From an uncultured Gammaproteobacteria bacterium (GTDB taxonomy: Bacteria; Pseudomonadota; Gammaproteobacteria; Pseudomonadales; Pseudohongiellaceae), in assembly GCA_913048385.1 (NCBI GenBank), contig CAJWVZ010000001.1:220322-284321 (forward strand): a stretch of DNA of 64,000 bases. Reading direction: 5' to 3'. The position numbers were made by a program, and so were the translations under genes. Shown one piece after another: positions 55,673-64,000 of the stretch. A model generated the notes under the pieces. It was not told the DNA's origin. It was given only the letters and a program-made list of their open reading frames with translations, and made no database searches. Numbering within the stretch: the first letter of the stretch is position 1; every line of letters begins with the position of its first letter.

Positions 55673-56410
55673 TTACTCCGGCTTTCTGAATTTCATAGTA
55701 AACCTGTCGGTTGCGCCCCTCACGCCAGGCGTGCCTACCTCTTGGTCGAGACCTTCTTCCGGGTGATAGTGCATATCACTGTAATCAGCAAGCTCAAAAC
55801 CGACATCGAGGAGCTCCTTTACGACGAGCACCGGGTCGAGTCGACGCCCAACTTGACGTGTGGTTGGTTGCATATGGCGACGTGTGTGGTCTACGACTCC
55901 ATATACCCCGCCTGGTTTGAGGGCTTGGAAGACCGCCTTGTTTAAGTTTTCTCGCCCTTCGGCTGACGGGTTATGGAGGTTCCAAAAAGTTAGCACTAGA
56001 TCAAAGTTGTCCTCCTCGAAGCTGAACTCGGGCAATTCGCGGAGTGATACCGCGTTGTTTATAGCGGAGACACAGTCCATTCCGGGCAGACTCATTACAC
56101 CGTTCTTGTAGTTGTCGCTGACACTAACAGAGACAAGAAGCTCACCGCCGTTAGCGCAAAGAGTTGGGCCAACAAATTTTGACCAGTAGCCTGTCGCGGG
56201 GGAGATCTCTAGCACCTTCATGTCATCTTCCAGCTCAAAAAATTCCAGAACTTCGGCGGGCTTTCGATTCGCATCTCGGGCCACTTCGGCTTCTGATCGG
56301 TTGTCGCCGCCTAGGGCCTGCTCAATTTTCATTCGGGTAGCTGCTGTGTCGGCGCTCATTGCCAAGCTGCTTGACAGGGCGACAGCAACTAAAACGATTA
56401 AGTTTCTCAT
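55673..56410 (-). CDS. Exported SAM-dependent methyltransferase-like protein (COG4798 type)
   Basis: The 245-residue protein has an apparent signal peptide (first about 20 residues, VALSSSLAMSADTA) followed by a class I methyltransferase-like domain. KVLEISPATGYWSKFVG fits motif I loosely, then DLVLTFWNLHNP and LKPGGVYGVVDHT match motifs IV-VI. Such exported relatives form a group of predicted methyltransferases of unknown substrate. SAM is not expected in the periplasm, so it may be a repurposed fold. It lies between cspA and guaB and its terminator is adjacent. Confidence 0.7.
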   Translation of the reverse strand: MRNLIVLVAVALSSSLAMSADTAATRMKIEQALGGDNRSEAEVARDANRKPAEVLEFFELEDDMKVLEISPATGYWSKFVGPTLCANGGELLVSVSVSDNYKNGVMSLPGMDCVSAINNAVSLRELPEFSFEEDNFDLVLTFWNLHNPSAEGRENLNKAVFQALKPGGVYGVVDHTRRHMQPTTRQVGRRLDPVLVVKELLDVGFELADYSDMHYHPEEGLDQEVGTPGVRGATDRFTMKFRKPE

Positions 56411-56696
56411 GATTTTATTCCTATTATTGAACGTGCATTGAAGTATATCCTTTTGAACGCCAATGGCTAGATAGAACTGTTAAAAAAATTCGAGGCCCTT
56501 ATTTCAAACGGCGTTCTCGAGCAAATAAGTAGTCTGTGCAGTGCCCTCTCAGTGACACATGACACTCTTTATTTTCTCCACTTGCTTCTAAACTTCTTCC
56601 GTTTCATGTTGGTTGTCGCCGATCATCATTATGGAACGGCTAATCTGTACAAAAATTCGGTATATCTGTATACTCCTTTTTTTGTAGAAGGTATGA

Positions 56697-58172
<1,476 letters not shown>

Positions 58173-58293
58173 CTGATCATCTTTTATTTCTCGAAAGCGA
58201 TATCTTTTCCTTTAAGATTTTTTTAGCCCAAGCGGAAAGCGTGTTTTTCATGTGCGGTGGTATTTCAATAAAGAAGCCGGAGGTTAAAGTCGT

Positions 58294-59874
58294 ATGGCAG
58301 GCAACGACATACACAAGAAGAAAATTCTGATAATCGATTTCGGCTCTCAATATACTCAACTGATTGCGCGCCGTGTTAGAGAGATTGGGGTGTATTGTGA
58401 AATCTGGGATTACGCTGTAGATGAAGAGCAATTTTTGAATTTCGCCGCGTCAGGAATTATTTTTTCGGGGGGGCCAAACTCTGCAAATACTCAGAGTTCA
58501 CCTCGGCCACCCGAATTTATATACGGCACTGGTGTGCCAATTTTAGGAATTTGTTATGGAATGCAGATTCTGGCTGAGACTTTTGGCGGCAAGGTTGAAA
58601 GCTCTGCTAAGTCGGAATTTGGGGCGGCTCAGGTATTAGTGAATGATTCTTGCCCACTACTCAACGGCCTTGGTGAGGGCTTGGTGGGCAAAGGCGAATC
58701 GTATTTGGATGTATGGATGAGCCATGGTGATAAAGTTGTTGAGTTGCCGAATGGTTTCAATTTGAGTGCATCAACACAGAGTGCTCCGATTGCCGCTATG
58801 GCAGATGAGGATCGTAAGTATTTTGGGATCCAGTTCCATCCTGAGGTAACTCATACCAATCAAGGCGAGCTCATTTTGGAACGTTTCGTTTGCAAAATTT
58901 GTTGCTGTGAGGCGCTTTGGACGTCCGCGAATATTGTTACAGATGCAATTACCAATGTAAGAGCTTTGATTGGCTCCGATACTGTTTTGTTGGGTCTTTC
59001 TGGTGGCGTAGATTCGTCTGTTGTTGCAGCACTTTTGCATCGAGCCATCGGTGCTCAGTTGGTATGTGTTTTCGTGGACAACGGATTGCTCCGACTCAAC
59101 GAGGGCGATCAAGTGATGTCAACTTTTGCGGAAAACATGGGCGTAAAAGTTATTCGTGTGAATGCGGCCGACTTGTTCTTAGATAATCTCAAGGGGATTG
59201 AAGACCCAGAGCAGAAGCGAAAGATCATCGGTAACACATTCATCGAGGTATTCAATAATGAAGCCTCTAAACTTAATAACGTGAAATGGCTGGCGCAGGG
59301 AACGATTTATCCTGACGTGATAGAGTCTGCGGGTTCCAAGACAGGAAAAGCACATGTAATTAAGTCGCATCACAATGTTGGTGGTCTACCCAAAGATATG
59401 AAGCTAAGCCTTGTTGAACCGTTACGTGAGCTGTTCAAGGACGAAGTTCGAAAGCTCGGGACTGAGCTTGGGCTTCCATATGACATGATTTATCGACATC
59501 CGTTCCCTGGACCGGGATTGGGCGTTAGGATTCTTGGAGAAGTGAAGAAGGAATATTGCGATATTCTCCGCAGAGCGGATTCAATTTTTATAGAGGAACT
59601 TTATCGTTCAAAAAGTTACGACAAAGTCAGTCAAGCTTTCGCTGTGTTTTTACCTGTTCGTTCTGTTGGGGTCGTGGGTGATGCACGACGCTATTCTTGG
59701 GTTATAAGTTTGCGAGCGGTTGAAACAATTGATTTTATGACAGCGCAGTGGGCTCGTCTTGACCCAGATCTGCTTGAGCTCATTTCCTCGCGGATTATGA
59801 ACGAAATCTCAGAGGTATCTCGAGTAACTTACGACATTTCATCTAAGCCGCCCTCCACTATTGAGTGGGAATAA
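58294..59874 (+). CDS. guaA: GMP synthase (glutamine-hydrolysing)
   Basis: GuaA converts XMP to GMP. The 526-residue protein has an N-terminal glutamine amidotransferase with the nucleophile in GICYGMQ and the catalytic His in FHPEVTHT. The ATP-pyrophosphatase P-loop is [12 protein letters not shown], and the dimerisation domain ends [13 protein letters not shown]. It is complete, but its last bases are a site of apparent integration: copies of the 3' end follow at 61264 and 62344, and the latter lies inside a fragment that encodes the same C-terminal 29 residues. Confidence 0.97.
   Translation: MAGNDIHKKKILIIDFGSQYTQLIARRVREIGVYCEIWDYAVDEEQFLNFAASGIIFSGGPNSANTQSSPRPPEFIYGTGVPILGICYGMQILAETFGGKVESSAKSEFGAAQVLVNDSCPLLNGLGEGLVGKGESYLDVWMSHGDKVVELPNGFNLSASTQSAPIAAMADEDRKYFGIQFHPEVTHTNQGELILERFVCKICCCEALWTSANIVTDAITNVRALIGSDTVLLGLSGGVDSSVVAALLHRAIGAQLVCVFVDNGLLRLNEGDQVMSTFAENMGVKVIRVNAADLFLDNLKGIEDPEQKRKIIGNTFIEVFNNEASKLNNVKWLAQGTIYPDVIESAGSKTGKAHVIKSHHNVGGLPKDMKLSLVEPLRELFKDEVRKLGTELGLPYDMIYRHPFPGPGLGVRILGEVKKEYCDILRRADSIFIEELYRSKSYDKVSQAFAVFLPVRSVGVVGDARRYSWVISLRAVETIDFMTAQWARLDPDLLELISSRIMNEISEVSRVTYDISSKPPSTIEWE
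59858..59870 (+). repeat. Copy 1 of the guaA-3'-end repeat (candidate attL)
   Basis: CTATTGAGTGGGA encodes the last residues (TIEWE) of guaA and continues with the stop codon. The same core recurs at 61264-61276 and 62344-62356. Confidence 0.7.
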
Positions 59875-59907
59875 AGTTAATAAAATTAATAATTTAAGTT
59901 ATCACTC

Positions 59908-61194
59908 ATGAAAAAAGGTATAACAATTCATAAAATAAAACTTTTATTTTGCTTTTTCGCAATCATCTTTATCTATTTCTTTAAACCAGTATATGATTGG
60001 ATGGGTCACATGGGCCAAGTCCCATTATCTCCTTTCGGTTGGTCAAATGTCCCATCTAACGCACCAGTAACGGAACAGTTATACAACTCTCATTACCGTG
60101 ACGCCGCTAACCAGATTTTATCAGCCATGGAAAAATATCGTTCTTCCCTTGGAGCAGCTTCGTATTCAGTTGCTGTCGGAGTAGATGGAGAATTAGTTTG
60201 GTCGGGTGCGGTTGGATGGTCCAACGTAAAAAACAATATTAAAGCAACTCCCCAGACAATTTACAGAATAGGAAGCACATCAAAATCTATAACTGGTTTA
60301 GCACTTGCTCGTCTTGTTGAAGATGGGCTTATTGATCTCGATGAGACCCTTGATGCTTATTTAGAGATCTTACCGAATGAACAGTGGGGTAAAATTACAC
60401 CGCGAATGTTGGCATCACATATGTCGGGTCTTTCGCATTATGGACAACAAGGGGTCGAAAAAGACTATTGGGGTTTATATCAAGCCAGCACCCTTTCAAA
60501 ACATTATGATGATATGTTTGAGGCTTTAGAAGTTTTTGATGGAACAAGTTTAAGAAATGCACCTGGCGAAGAGTTTCACTACTCTTCTCAAGGGACCATA
60601 TTACTAGGAGCAGTCATCAGTGCAGTAACAGACAAGTCCTATTTTCAAGTAGTTCAAGATGAAGTGCTAACCCCAAATTTCATGACTTCAACTATTGTTT
60701 CACCCACTAAAAGTGATGGATCAAATAACATTGCTACATCCTATTTAAATAGAAATAAAGATGGCATACGTCAAGTAAAAGAATGGCGTCCCGTCGACTT
60801 ATCTCATAGATTGCCAGGCGGGGGGTTTGCTTCAACATCATCAGATATGGTGCTTATGGGGATATCAACCACGAATAGCAGTTATATAGATAGTGAAACA
60901 ATGAAAGATTTTTGGACACCACAATCTCTCAATAACGGTGAAGTTAATATACAAAACTATGCTTTAGGTTGGAGATACAGTGAGTTGGAACTTGAAGGTC
61001 TAGGTAAGGTAAAGAGTGCCCATCATGGTGGTGTTTCAAGAGGAGCACAAAGCTGGTTATTGGTGTTTCCAGATCTTGAAATCGTAATCAGTATTAATGC
61101 TAATATTAGAACGGATTCATTTGGTGACTTTGGACTTCTTTATCAAGATGTATTGAGAGCTATTTACAAAAATAGAAAAACAGGTGATGAATAA
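59908..61194 (+). CDS. Serine beta-lactamase-fold hydrolase (class C/LACTB-like)
   Basis: The 428-residue protein has an N-terminal membrane segment (residues 9-27) and then the serine-hydrolase motifs. S123-T-S-K126 lies in RIGSTSKSITG, the Tyr motif is in HYSSQG near residue 226, and HHGGVSRGA near residue 372 takes the KTG place. These are those of class C beta-lactamases, DD-peptidases and LACTB-type esterases. The N-terminus suggests it is exported. The gene is visibly AT-richer than the flanking core genes, and it occupies the first cassette between guaA-end repeats 1 and 2. The substrate is unknown; antibiotic hydrolysis is not implied. Confidence 0.8.
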   Translation: MKKGITIHKIKLLFCFFAIIFIYFFKPVYDWMGHMGQVPLSPFGWSNVPSNAPVTEQLYNSHYRDAANQILSAMEKYRSSLGAASYSVAVGVDGELVWSGAVGWSNVKNNIKATPQTIYRIGSTSKSITGLALARLVEDGLIDLDETLDAYLEILPNEQWGKITPRMLASHMSGLSHYGQQGVEKDYWGLYQASTLSKHYDDMFEALEVFDGTSLRNAPGEEFHYSSQGTILLGAVISAVTDKSYFQVVQDEVLTPNFMTSTIVSPTKSDGSNNIATSYLNRNKDGIRQVKEWRPVDLSHRLPGGGFASTSSDMVLMGISTTNSSYIDSETMKDFWTPQSLNNGEVNIQNYALGWRYSELELEGLGKVKSAHHGGVSRGAQSWLLVFPDLEIVISINANIRTDSFGDFGLLYQDVLRAIYKNRKTGDE

Positions 61195-61200
61195 AAAATT

Positions 61201-61219
61201 GATACAAAGTAGATACAAA
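61201..61219. repeat. Tandem GATACAAA pair, possible integrase arm sites
   Basis: GATACAAA occurs at 61201-61208 and 61212-61219, spaced 11 bases (one helical turn), just before att copy 2. Paired short repeats next to an att core are typical of arm-type integrase sites, but no integrase is present to test this. Confidence 0.4.
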
Positions 61220-61263
61220 CTTTTTTGGAACCCTTCTAAATAAAGGGTTTCAGAGTGATAGAC

Positions 61264-61276
61264 CTATTGAGTGGGA
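61264..61276 (+). repeat. Copy 2 of the guaA-3'-end repeat (internal att site)
   Basis: CTATTGAGTGGGA is identical to copy 1 and is followed by GTGA, so the codons IEWE and a stop are preserved in the guaA frame. It separates the two hydrolase cassettes. It also supplies GGGAG and GTG triplets at the start of the following gene. Confidence 0.7.
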
Positions 61277-62197
61277 GTGAAGGTGAGAAATAAGATAATT
61301 TTTGGAGTTCTTATCTCTCTTACCGTTTTATCTTTCTATTGGTATGCATTTGTTGCCTTGAAAGAGTTTTCAATACCTCAAGAAGACATAATAGATGCTT
61401 ACACCTATGAACCTCTCTCTGATTTGGAAATGGAAGTTGAACAAATTGAAGCTGACAAATATAAATTCTCCTATAAAAGCTTTGATGGGGCGGTTGTAAA
61501 TGGGCAGTTAAGTTATCCAAGCATTAAAAGCCAGAAATACCCAGTATTTATTGGAGTTTCCGCAATGGGTAGAGGGTATCAACGGTGGTGGGTTGATTCC
61601 TTCAAGGGGCGTCCAACAGTATCTCAGGTGAACAAAATTACCAGTATGGCTAACAATCTTGGTTATGCCGTTATCGCTATTGACGCCAGATATCACGGGA
61701 CAAGGAAAGATCCGGACAGATCTCTGCAATCAATAATGAATGATCTCAATTTTTTTGGCAATAAAGATACCTATGAGAGCATGATTAAAGATACTGTGCT
61801 TGACTATAGAGTCCTCATAGACTGGATTAACCAGCAACAAATATTTGATAACCAGAAGATCGTTATCGGAGGTTATAGCATGGGTGGGCAGGTTGCCCTT
61901 CTTGCAGCTTCCACTGATCACCGTATCGAAAGAGTCCTTTCAATAGTCCCGCCACATCTTGATGATAAAGTTGCATTAGTAGCGCCTAAAAACTTTGTAT
62001 CTCTCCTCGAAGGTAGGGAGGTGTTATTGGTGACGGCAAACGACGATGAAAATGCGACAAAGAAAGAAAATCAAATCCTGTTTGATAGTATCAATACCTC
62101 CGAAAAGCTCCATATAACTTTTGAAGGCGATCACATTCTGCCTGATAATTATGTAAGTTCTTTGGAAGATTGGCTCACTCTTAGTGATGAGCCTTAG
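61271..62197 (+). CDS. Alpha/beta hydrolase, exported or membrane-anchored
   Basis: The protein has a hydrophobic segment near the N-terminus (VLISLTVLSFYWYAFVAL), then an alpha/beta-hydrolase domain. VFIGVSAMGRGY may correspond to an oxyanion region, VIAIDARYHGTRKD follows, and the nucleophile motif is GGYSMGG. The acid is probably in TANDDEN and the His in EGDHILP. The listed start is the GTG at 61271, inside att copy 2; GTG at 61277 or 61283 would do as well and a Shine-Dalgarno-like GGAG favours 61283. It fills the second cassette. The substrate is unknown; the fold fits an esterase or peptidase. Confidence 0.8.
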   Translation: MGVKVRNKIIFGVLISLTVLSFYWYAFVALKEFSIPQEDIIDAYTYEPLSDLEMEVEQIEADKYKFSYKSFDGAVVNGQLSYPSIKSQKYPVFIGVSAMGRGYQRWWVDSFKGRPTVSQVNKITSMANNLGYAVIAIDARYHGTRKDPDRSLQSIMNDLNFFGNKDTYESMIKDTVLDYRVLIDWINQQQIFDNQKIVIGGYSMGGQVALLAASTDHRIERVLSIVPPHLDDKVALVAPKNFVSLLEGREVLLVTANDDENATKKENQILFDSINTSEKLHITFEGDHILPDNYVSSLEDWLTLSDEP

Positions 62198-62270
62198 AAA
62201 TTGCTTTTAAAATATCTAATGTATTCAAGACATCCTTGGAAGATGTTTTTAATTATGATTAGAGAAAGTT

Positions 62271-62360
62271 TCGAGTCGAATTATCAATGAGATTCCTCAG
62301 GTTTCTAGGGTAACTTATGATATATCAAGTAAACCGCCAGCAACTATTGAGTGGGAGTAG
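62271..62360 (+). pseudogene. guaA: Displaced 3'-terminal fragment of guaA
   Basis: The 90 bases read in frame as [20 protein letters not shown] then KPPATIEWE and a stop, 29 codons plus TAG. Real guaA ends [20 protein letters not shown] then KPPSTIEWE. The nucleotide sequences differ mainly at third codon positions, so this is not a recent copy of the present gene end. There is no start codon or upstream continuation. This is the signature of a 3' gene end displaced by integration, with the integrated DNA having supplied a replacement end. Confidence 0.85.
62344..62356 (+). repeat. Copy 3 of the guaA-3'-end repeat (candidate attR)
   Basis: CTATTGAGTGGGA, identical to copies 1 and 2, lies at the end of the displaced guaA fragment and is followed by GTAG. 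It marks the right boundary of the inserted cassettes. Confidence 0.7.
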
Positions 62361-62396
62361 TGACATGGGCTGTAAGCTCCATAGCTACTGACTTTT

Positions 62397-62419
62397 ACCA
62401 CTTGTAAACCACTTGAAAA
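62397..62419. repeat. Tandem ACCACTTG(T/A)AAA pair, possible integrase arm sites
   Basis: ACCACTTGTAAA (62397-62408) and ACCACTTGAAAA (62408-62419) repeat with an 11-base period, 40 bases after att copy 3. Like the pair at 61201-61219, they could be recombinase arm sites, but the sequences differ between the two locations. Confidence 0.35.
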
Positions 62420-62445
62420 CACCCACTGGGGCCGCTTGATGTGAA

Positions 62446-63198
62446 TTATTCCTTGCTTGCAACCCAATCTTTGTCACTGACGTCCCAGTCACGCGCAAGA
62501 TAGATAAACGGAGTATCTATTAAGGCGATGATTACTTTGAAACAGTACTTGGCTAAAGCCAATTGCATTGCTGTCGCAAAATCAACTACGCCCCACCAAA
62601 CAACAACACCATAAATTATTGTGTCTATGGCTTGAGATAACATCGTTGATGCATTATTTCGCAGCCATAAATGTCTTCCTCGAGTTTTCTTCTTGATGAG
62701 ATGGAAAACCCATACATCAAATCGTTGGCTAATCAGGTAGGCAAGAAGCGAACCGAACACGAACCGTGGTGTAAAATTAAACAGCGTTGCAGTAGCGGCG
62801 TGCATGCGTTGTGCAAGTTCTGCTGTCTCTAGATCGCTAGCAGGCAAATACATCAAGCTGATACTAATCATCACAATAATGATAATGCTCACTGTAAAGC
62901 CAATCATTACTGCGCGAGTTGCTTCTGCTTTCCCGTAACGCTCGCTCAACAAATCTGTAGCGAAATAAATACTAGAATAGAGGATTACACCCATGCTGGT
63001 TTGTAGTCCAAAGATTTCGGTAAGCTTGGGGCCTTGTAGGTTCGCCAGTAGTAAACTAATTACTATAGTAGCGTATAGACCTTGTCTGCCAAAAAAGCGA
63101 AACAGAATAATGGCAAAACTTAAATCGACTGCAATAGTCGTAAACCACAAGAGCTCCTGATTAAGTTGAAACCACTGAGAAAGTGTTGTCATTAACAT
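62446..63198 (-). CDS. yhhQ: Queuosine precursor transporter (YhhQ/VUT family)
   Basis: The 250-residue protein has about six membrane segments and the VUT-family landmarks. ATDLLSERYGKAEATRAV with the conserved Asp/Glu/Arg, FGSLLAYLISQRFDVWVFH and LWLRNNASTMLSQAIDT are the motifs of YhhQ, which imports the queuosine precursors preQ0/preQ1. It fits with queA in this window, since import can feed the modification pathway. Two starts, at 63198 and 63192, are possible. It lies outside the guaA cassettes. No preQ1 riboswitch was recognised in the leader. Confidence 0.9.
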   Translation of the reverse strand: MLMTTLSQWFQLNQELLWFTTIAVDLSFAIILFRFFGRQGLYATIVISLLLANLQGPKLTEIFGLQTSMGVILYSSIYFATDLLSERYGKAEATRAVMIGFTVSIIIIVMISISLMYLPASDLETAELAQRMHAATATLFNFTPRFVFGSLLAYLISQRFDVWVFHLIKKKTRGRHLWLRNNASTMLSQAIDTIIYGVVVWWGVVDFATAMQLALAKYCFKVIIALIDTPFIYLARDWDVSDKDWVASKE

Positions 63199-63534
63199 CG
63201 GAAGCCAGCTGCGTCAGTTTTGGATATTGTGCTTAGAAGAATCGGCTAAAGTACAGCACACATTACCAACTGTGCAATTTTTACTCAGATTTACTGGGTG
63301 AGCTATTGAAATAATTTTAGAGAGCCACCCGTAATGGAGGGCTCGTTATAGCTTTGATGCAAAGCTAAAAAAATTAGAACGCACTGAATACGATCACGCT
63401 GACACATTTTGTAATACTTTGACACTAAAGTTACAGCGGGTTTAAGCAGTCATATAGGGCGCGGGTCAGCGTAACTGATCCCTGTTCGCATGCATAGAAT
63501 CCTAAAATGGAAGTCTCTTGGGAGTAAGAATTTC
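63199..63534. other. 336-bp divergent intergenic region
   Basis: The region between yhhQ and the TonB-receptor gene has no gene I can support. A TTGACA at 63419-63424 and a direct repeat of TGACAC (63409 and 63420) are the only motifs seen, and no well-spaced -10 element accompanies the TTGACA. GGGAGTAAGAA directly precedes the downstream start. Confidence 0.5.
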
Positions 63535-64000
63535 ATGGATACCCTATTTTCTAATCGGTGGCTGGCTTTAGCTGCCTGTCTCATTACTGCGCTGCTGCTA
63601 AGCGTAAATAGTGCCAAAGCTCAGGATCTTTCGACTTCGCAAGATTCTACAGTTACCTATCCTGCCGAGTACTTTGCCCAATTCAATCCTTACTCCGTCA
63701 ACGATATGTTGCAACGAATTCCCGGTATATCGCTCGCCCGTAGCGGTAGCCGCAGTGAAAGCAGAGGCGGTGGCAGAGGCCTGGGTGCAGGCGGAGAGCA
63801 AGTGTTGATCAATGGTCGGCGTATAGCAGGTAAAAGCAATGAAGGCGATTCACAGCTTTCACGCATTCCCGCATCGGAGGTGCAATACATTGAGATTATT
63901 CGAGGCACGTCAGGAGACTTAGATGTGCGAGGAGGAGCCCAGATTATCAATGTTGTCTTGGATGATGCGCTCTCAAGCGTGAGCTTTGCTTATGAAGTGA
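63535..64000 (+). CDS. TonB-dependent receptor, N-terminal part (3' end outside window)
   Basis: The ATG at 63535 follows a GGGAG Shine-Dalgarno. The 155 codons available encode a signal peptide (LALAACLITALLLSVNSAKA) and the start of a plug domain. NPYSVNDMLQRIPGISLARS, GEQVLINGRRIAGK and EVQYIEIIRGTSGDLDVRG are the typical plug signatures of outer-membrane TonB receptors. No TonB-box is obvious. A Gly-Arg-rich stretch (SRSESRGGGRGLGAGGE) lies inside the plug. The barrel and the transported ligand are not visible. Confidence 0.85.
   Translation, partial: MDTLFSNRWLALAACLITALLLSVNSAKAQDLSTSQDSTVTYPAEYFAQFNPYSVNDMLQRIPGISLARSGSRSESRGGGRGLGAGGEQVLINGRRIAGKSNEGDSQLSRIPASEVQYIEIIRGTSGDLDVRGGAQIINVVLDDALSSVSFAYEV

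Noticed and set aside
63199..63300. preQ1 riboswitch before yhhQ
   Set aside because: Searching the leader on the minus strand by eye showed none of the conserved stem-loop and A-rich tail elements.

Overview
The window looks like chromosome from a gammaproteobacterium, probably marine and free-living. The evidence is the gene order iscRSUA-hscBA-fdx-iscX-ndk-rlmN-rodZ-ispG-hisS-yfgM-bamB-der, a guaB-guaA pair, an RNase AM (rnm) gene, PQQ biosynthesis, a lipoprotein sulfatase and a TonB-dependent receptor. This is inference from gene content and order; no phylogeny was run.

Layout. 1-16.2 kb is a catabolic block. It starts with a partial LeuB-type dehydrogenase and an MFS carrier. Next comes a divergent NRAMP-fold transporter that lacks the family's metal-binding motifs. 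The core is a nearly complete homoprotocatechuate (3,4-dihydroxyphenylacetate) meta-cleavage route: HpaD-type dioxygenase, HpaE-type dehydrogenase, HpaG-type isomerase/decarboxylase, HpaH hydratase, HpaI aldolase and succinate-semialdehyde dehydrogenase. A PanE-like reductase, an arylsulfatase-type lipoprotein and a DUF1330 protein are interspersed. A propeller lipoprotein and a DHA2-type exporter follow. 16.2-20.0 kb is a PQQ operon in the order A-B-D-E-C; the 23-codon pqqA is short and separated from pqqB by a strong terminator. A quinoprotein dehydrogenase that could use PQQ lies at 47.4-49.5 kb.

20.1-23.9 kb is a 3.7-kb segment bounded by a 13-bp copy of the 3' end of tRNA-Leu(CAA) and by that tRNA itself, which is the geometry of an integrated element. 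It holds an NAD(P)-binding protein, a DUF1330 protein and a large FG-GAP/VCBS secreted protein. 24-31 kb carries queA, mdh, an Lrp/AsnC regulator, a long-form leuA and a sigma/anti-sigma/unknown triad. 31-47 kb is the ISC Fe-S assembly operon followed by ndk, rlmN, a shortened rodZ, ispG, hisS, yfgM, bamB and der, then a threonine dehydratase-like gene. 47-56.4 kb holds the quinoprotein dehydrogenase, DedA, a DsbA-like protein, an M23 peptidase, xseA, a MauG-type dihaem protein with a YtkA-like partner, cspA and an exported methyltransferase.

56.7-62.4 kb is guaB-guaA followed by the most striking structure in the window. Three copies of the last bases of guaA (about 14 bp) separate two one-gene cassettes (a serine beta-lactamase-fold hydrolase and an alpha/beta hydrolase). 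The last copy sits in a diverged 30-codon fragment of the guaA 3' end. This resembles two successive site-specific integrations at guaA, with no integrase gene left in the window. The window closes with a YhhQ-type queuosine-precursor transporter and the 5' part of a TonB-dependent receptor gene. No CRISPR array, rRNA gene or recognisable IS element was seen.
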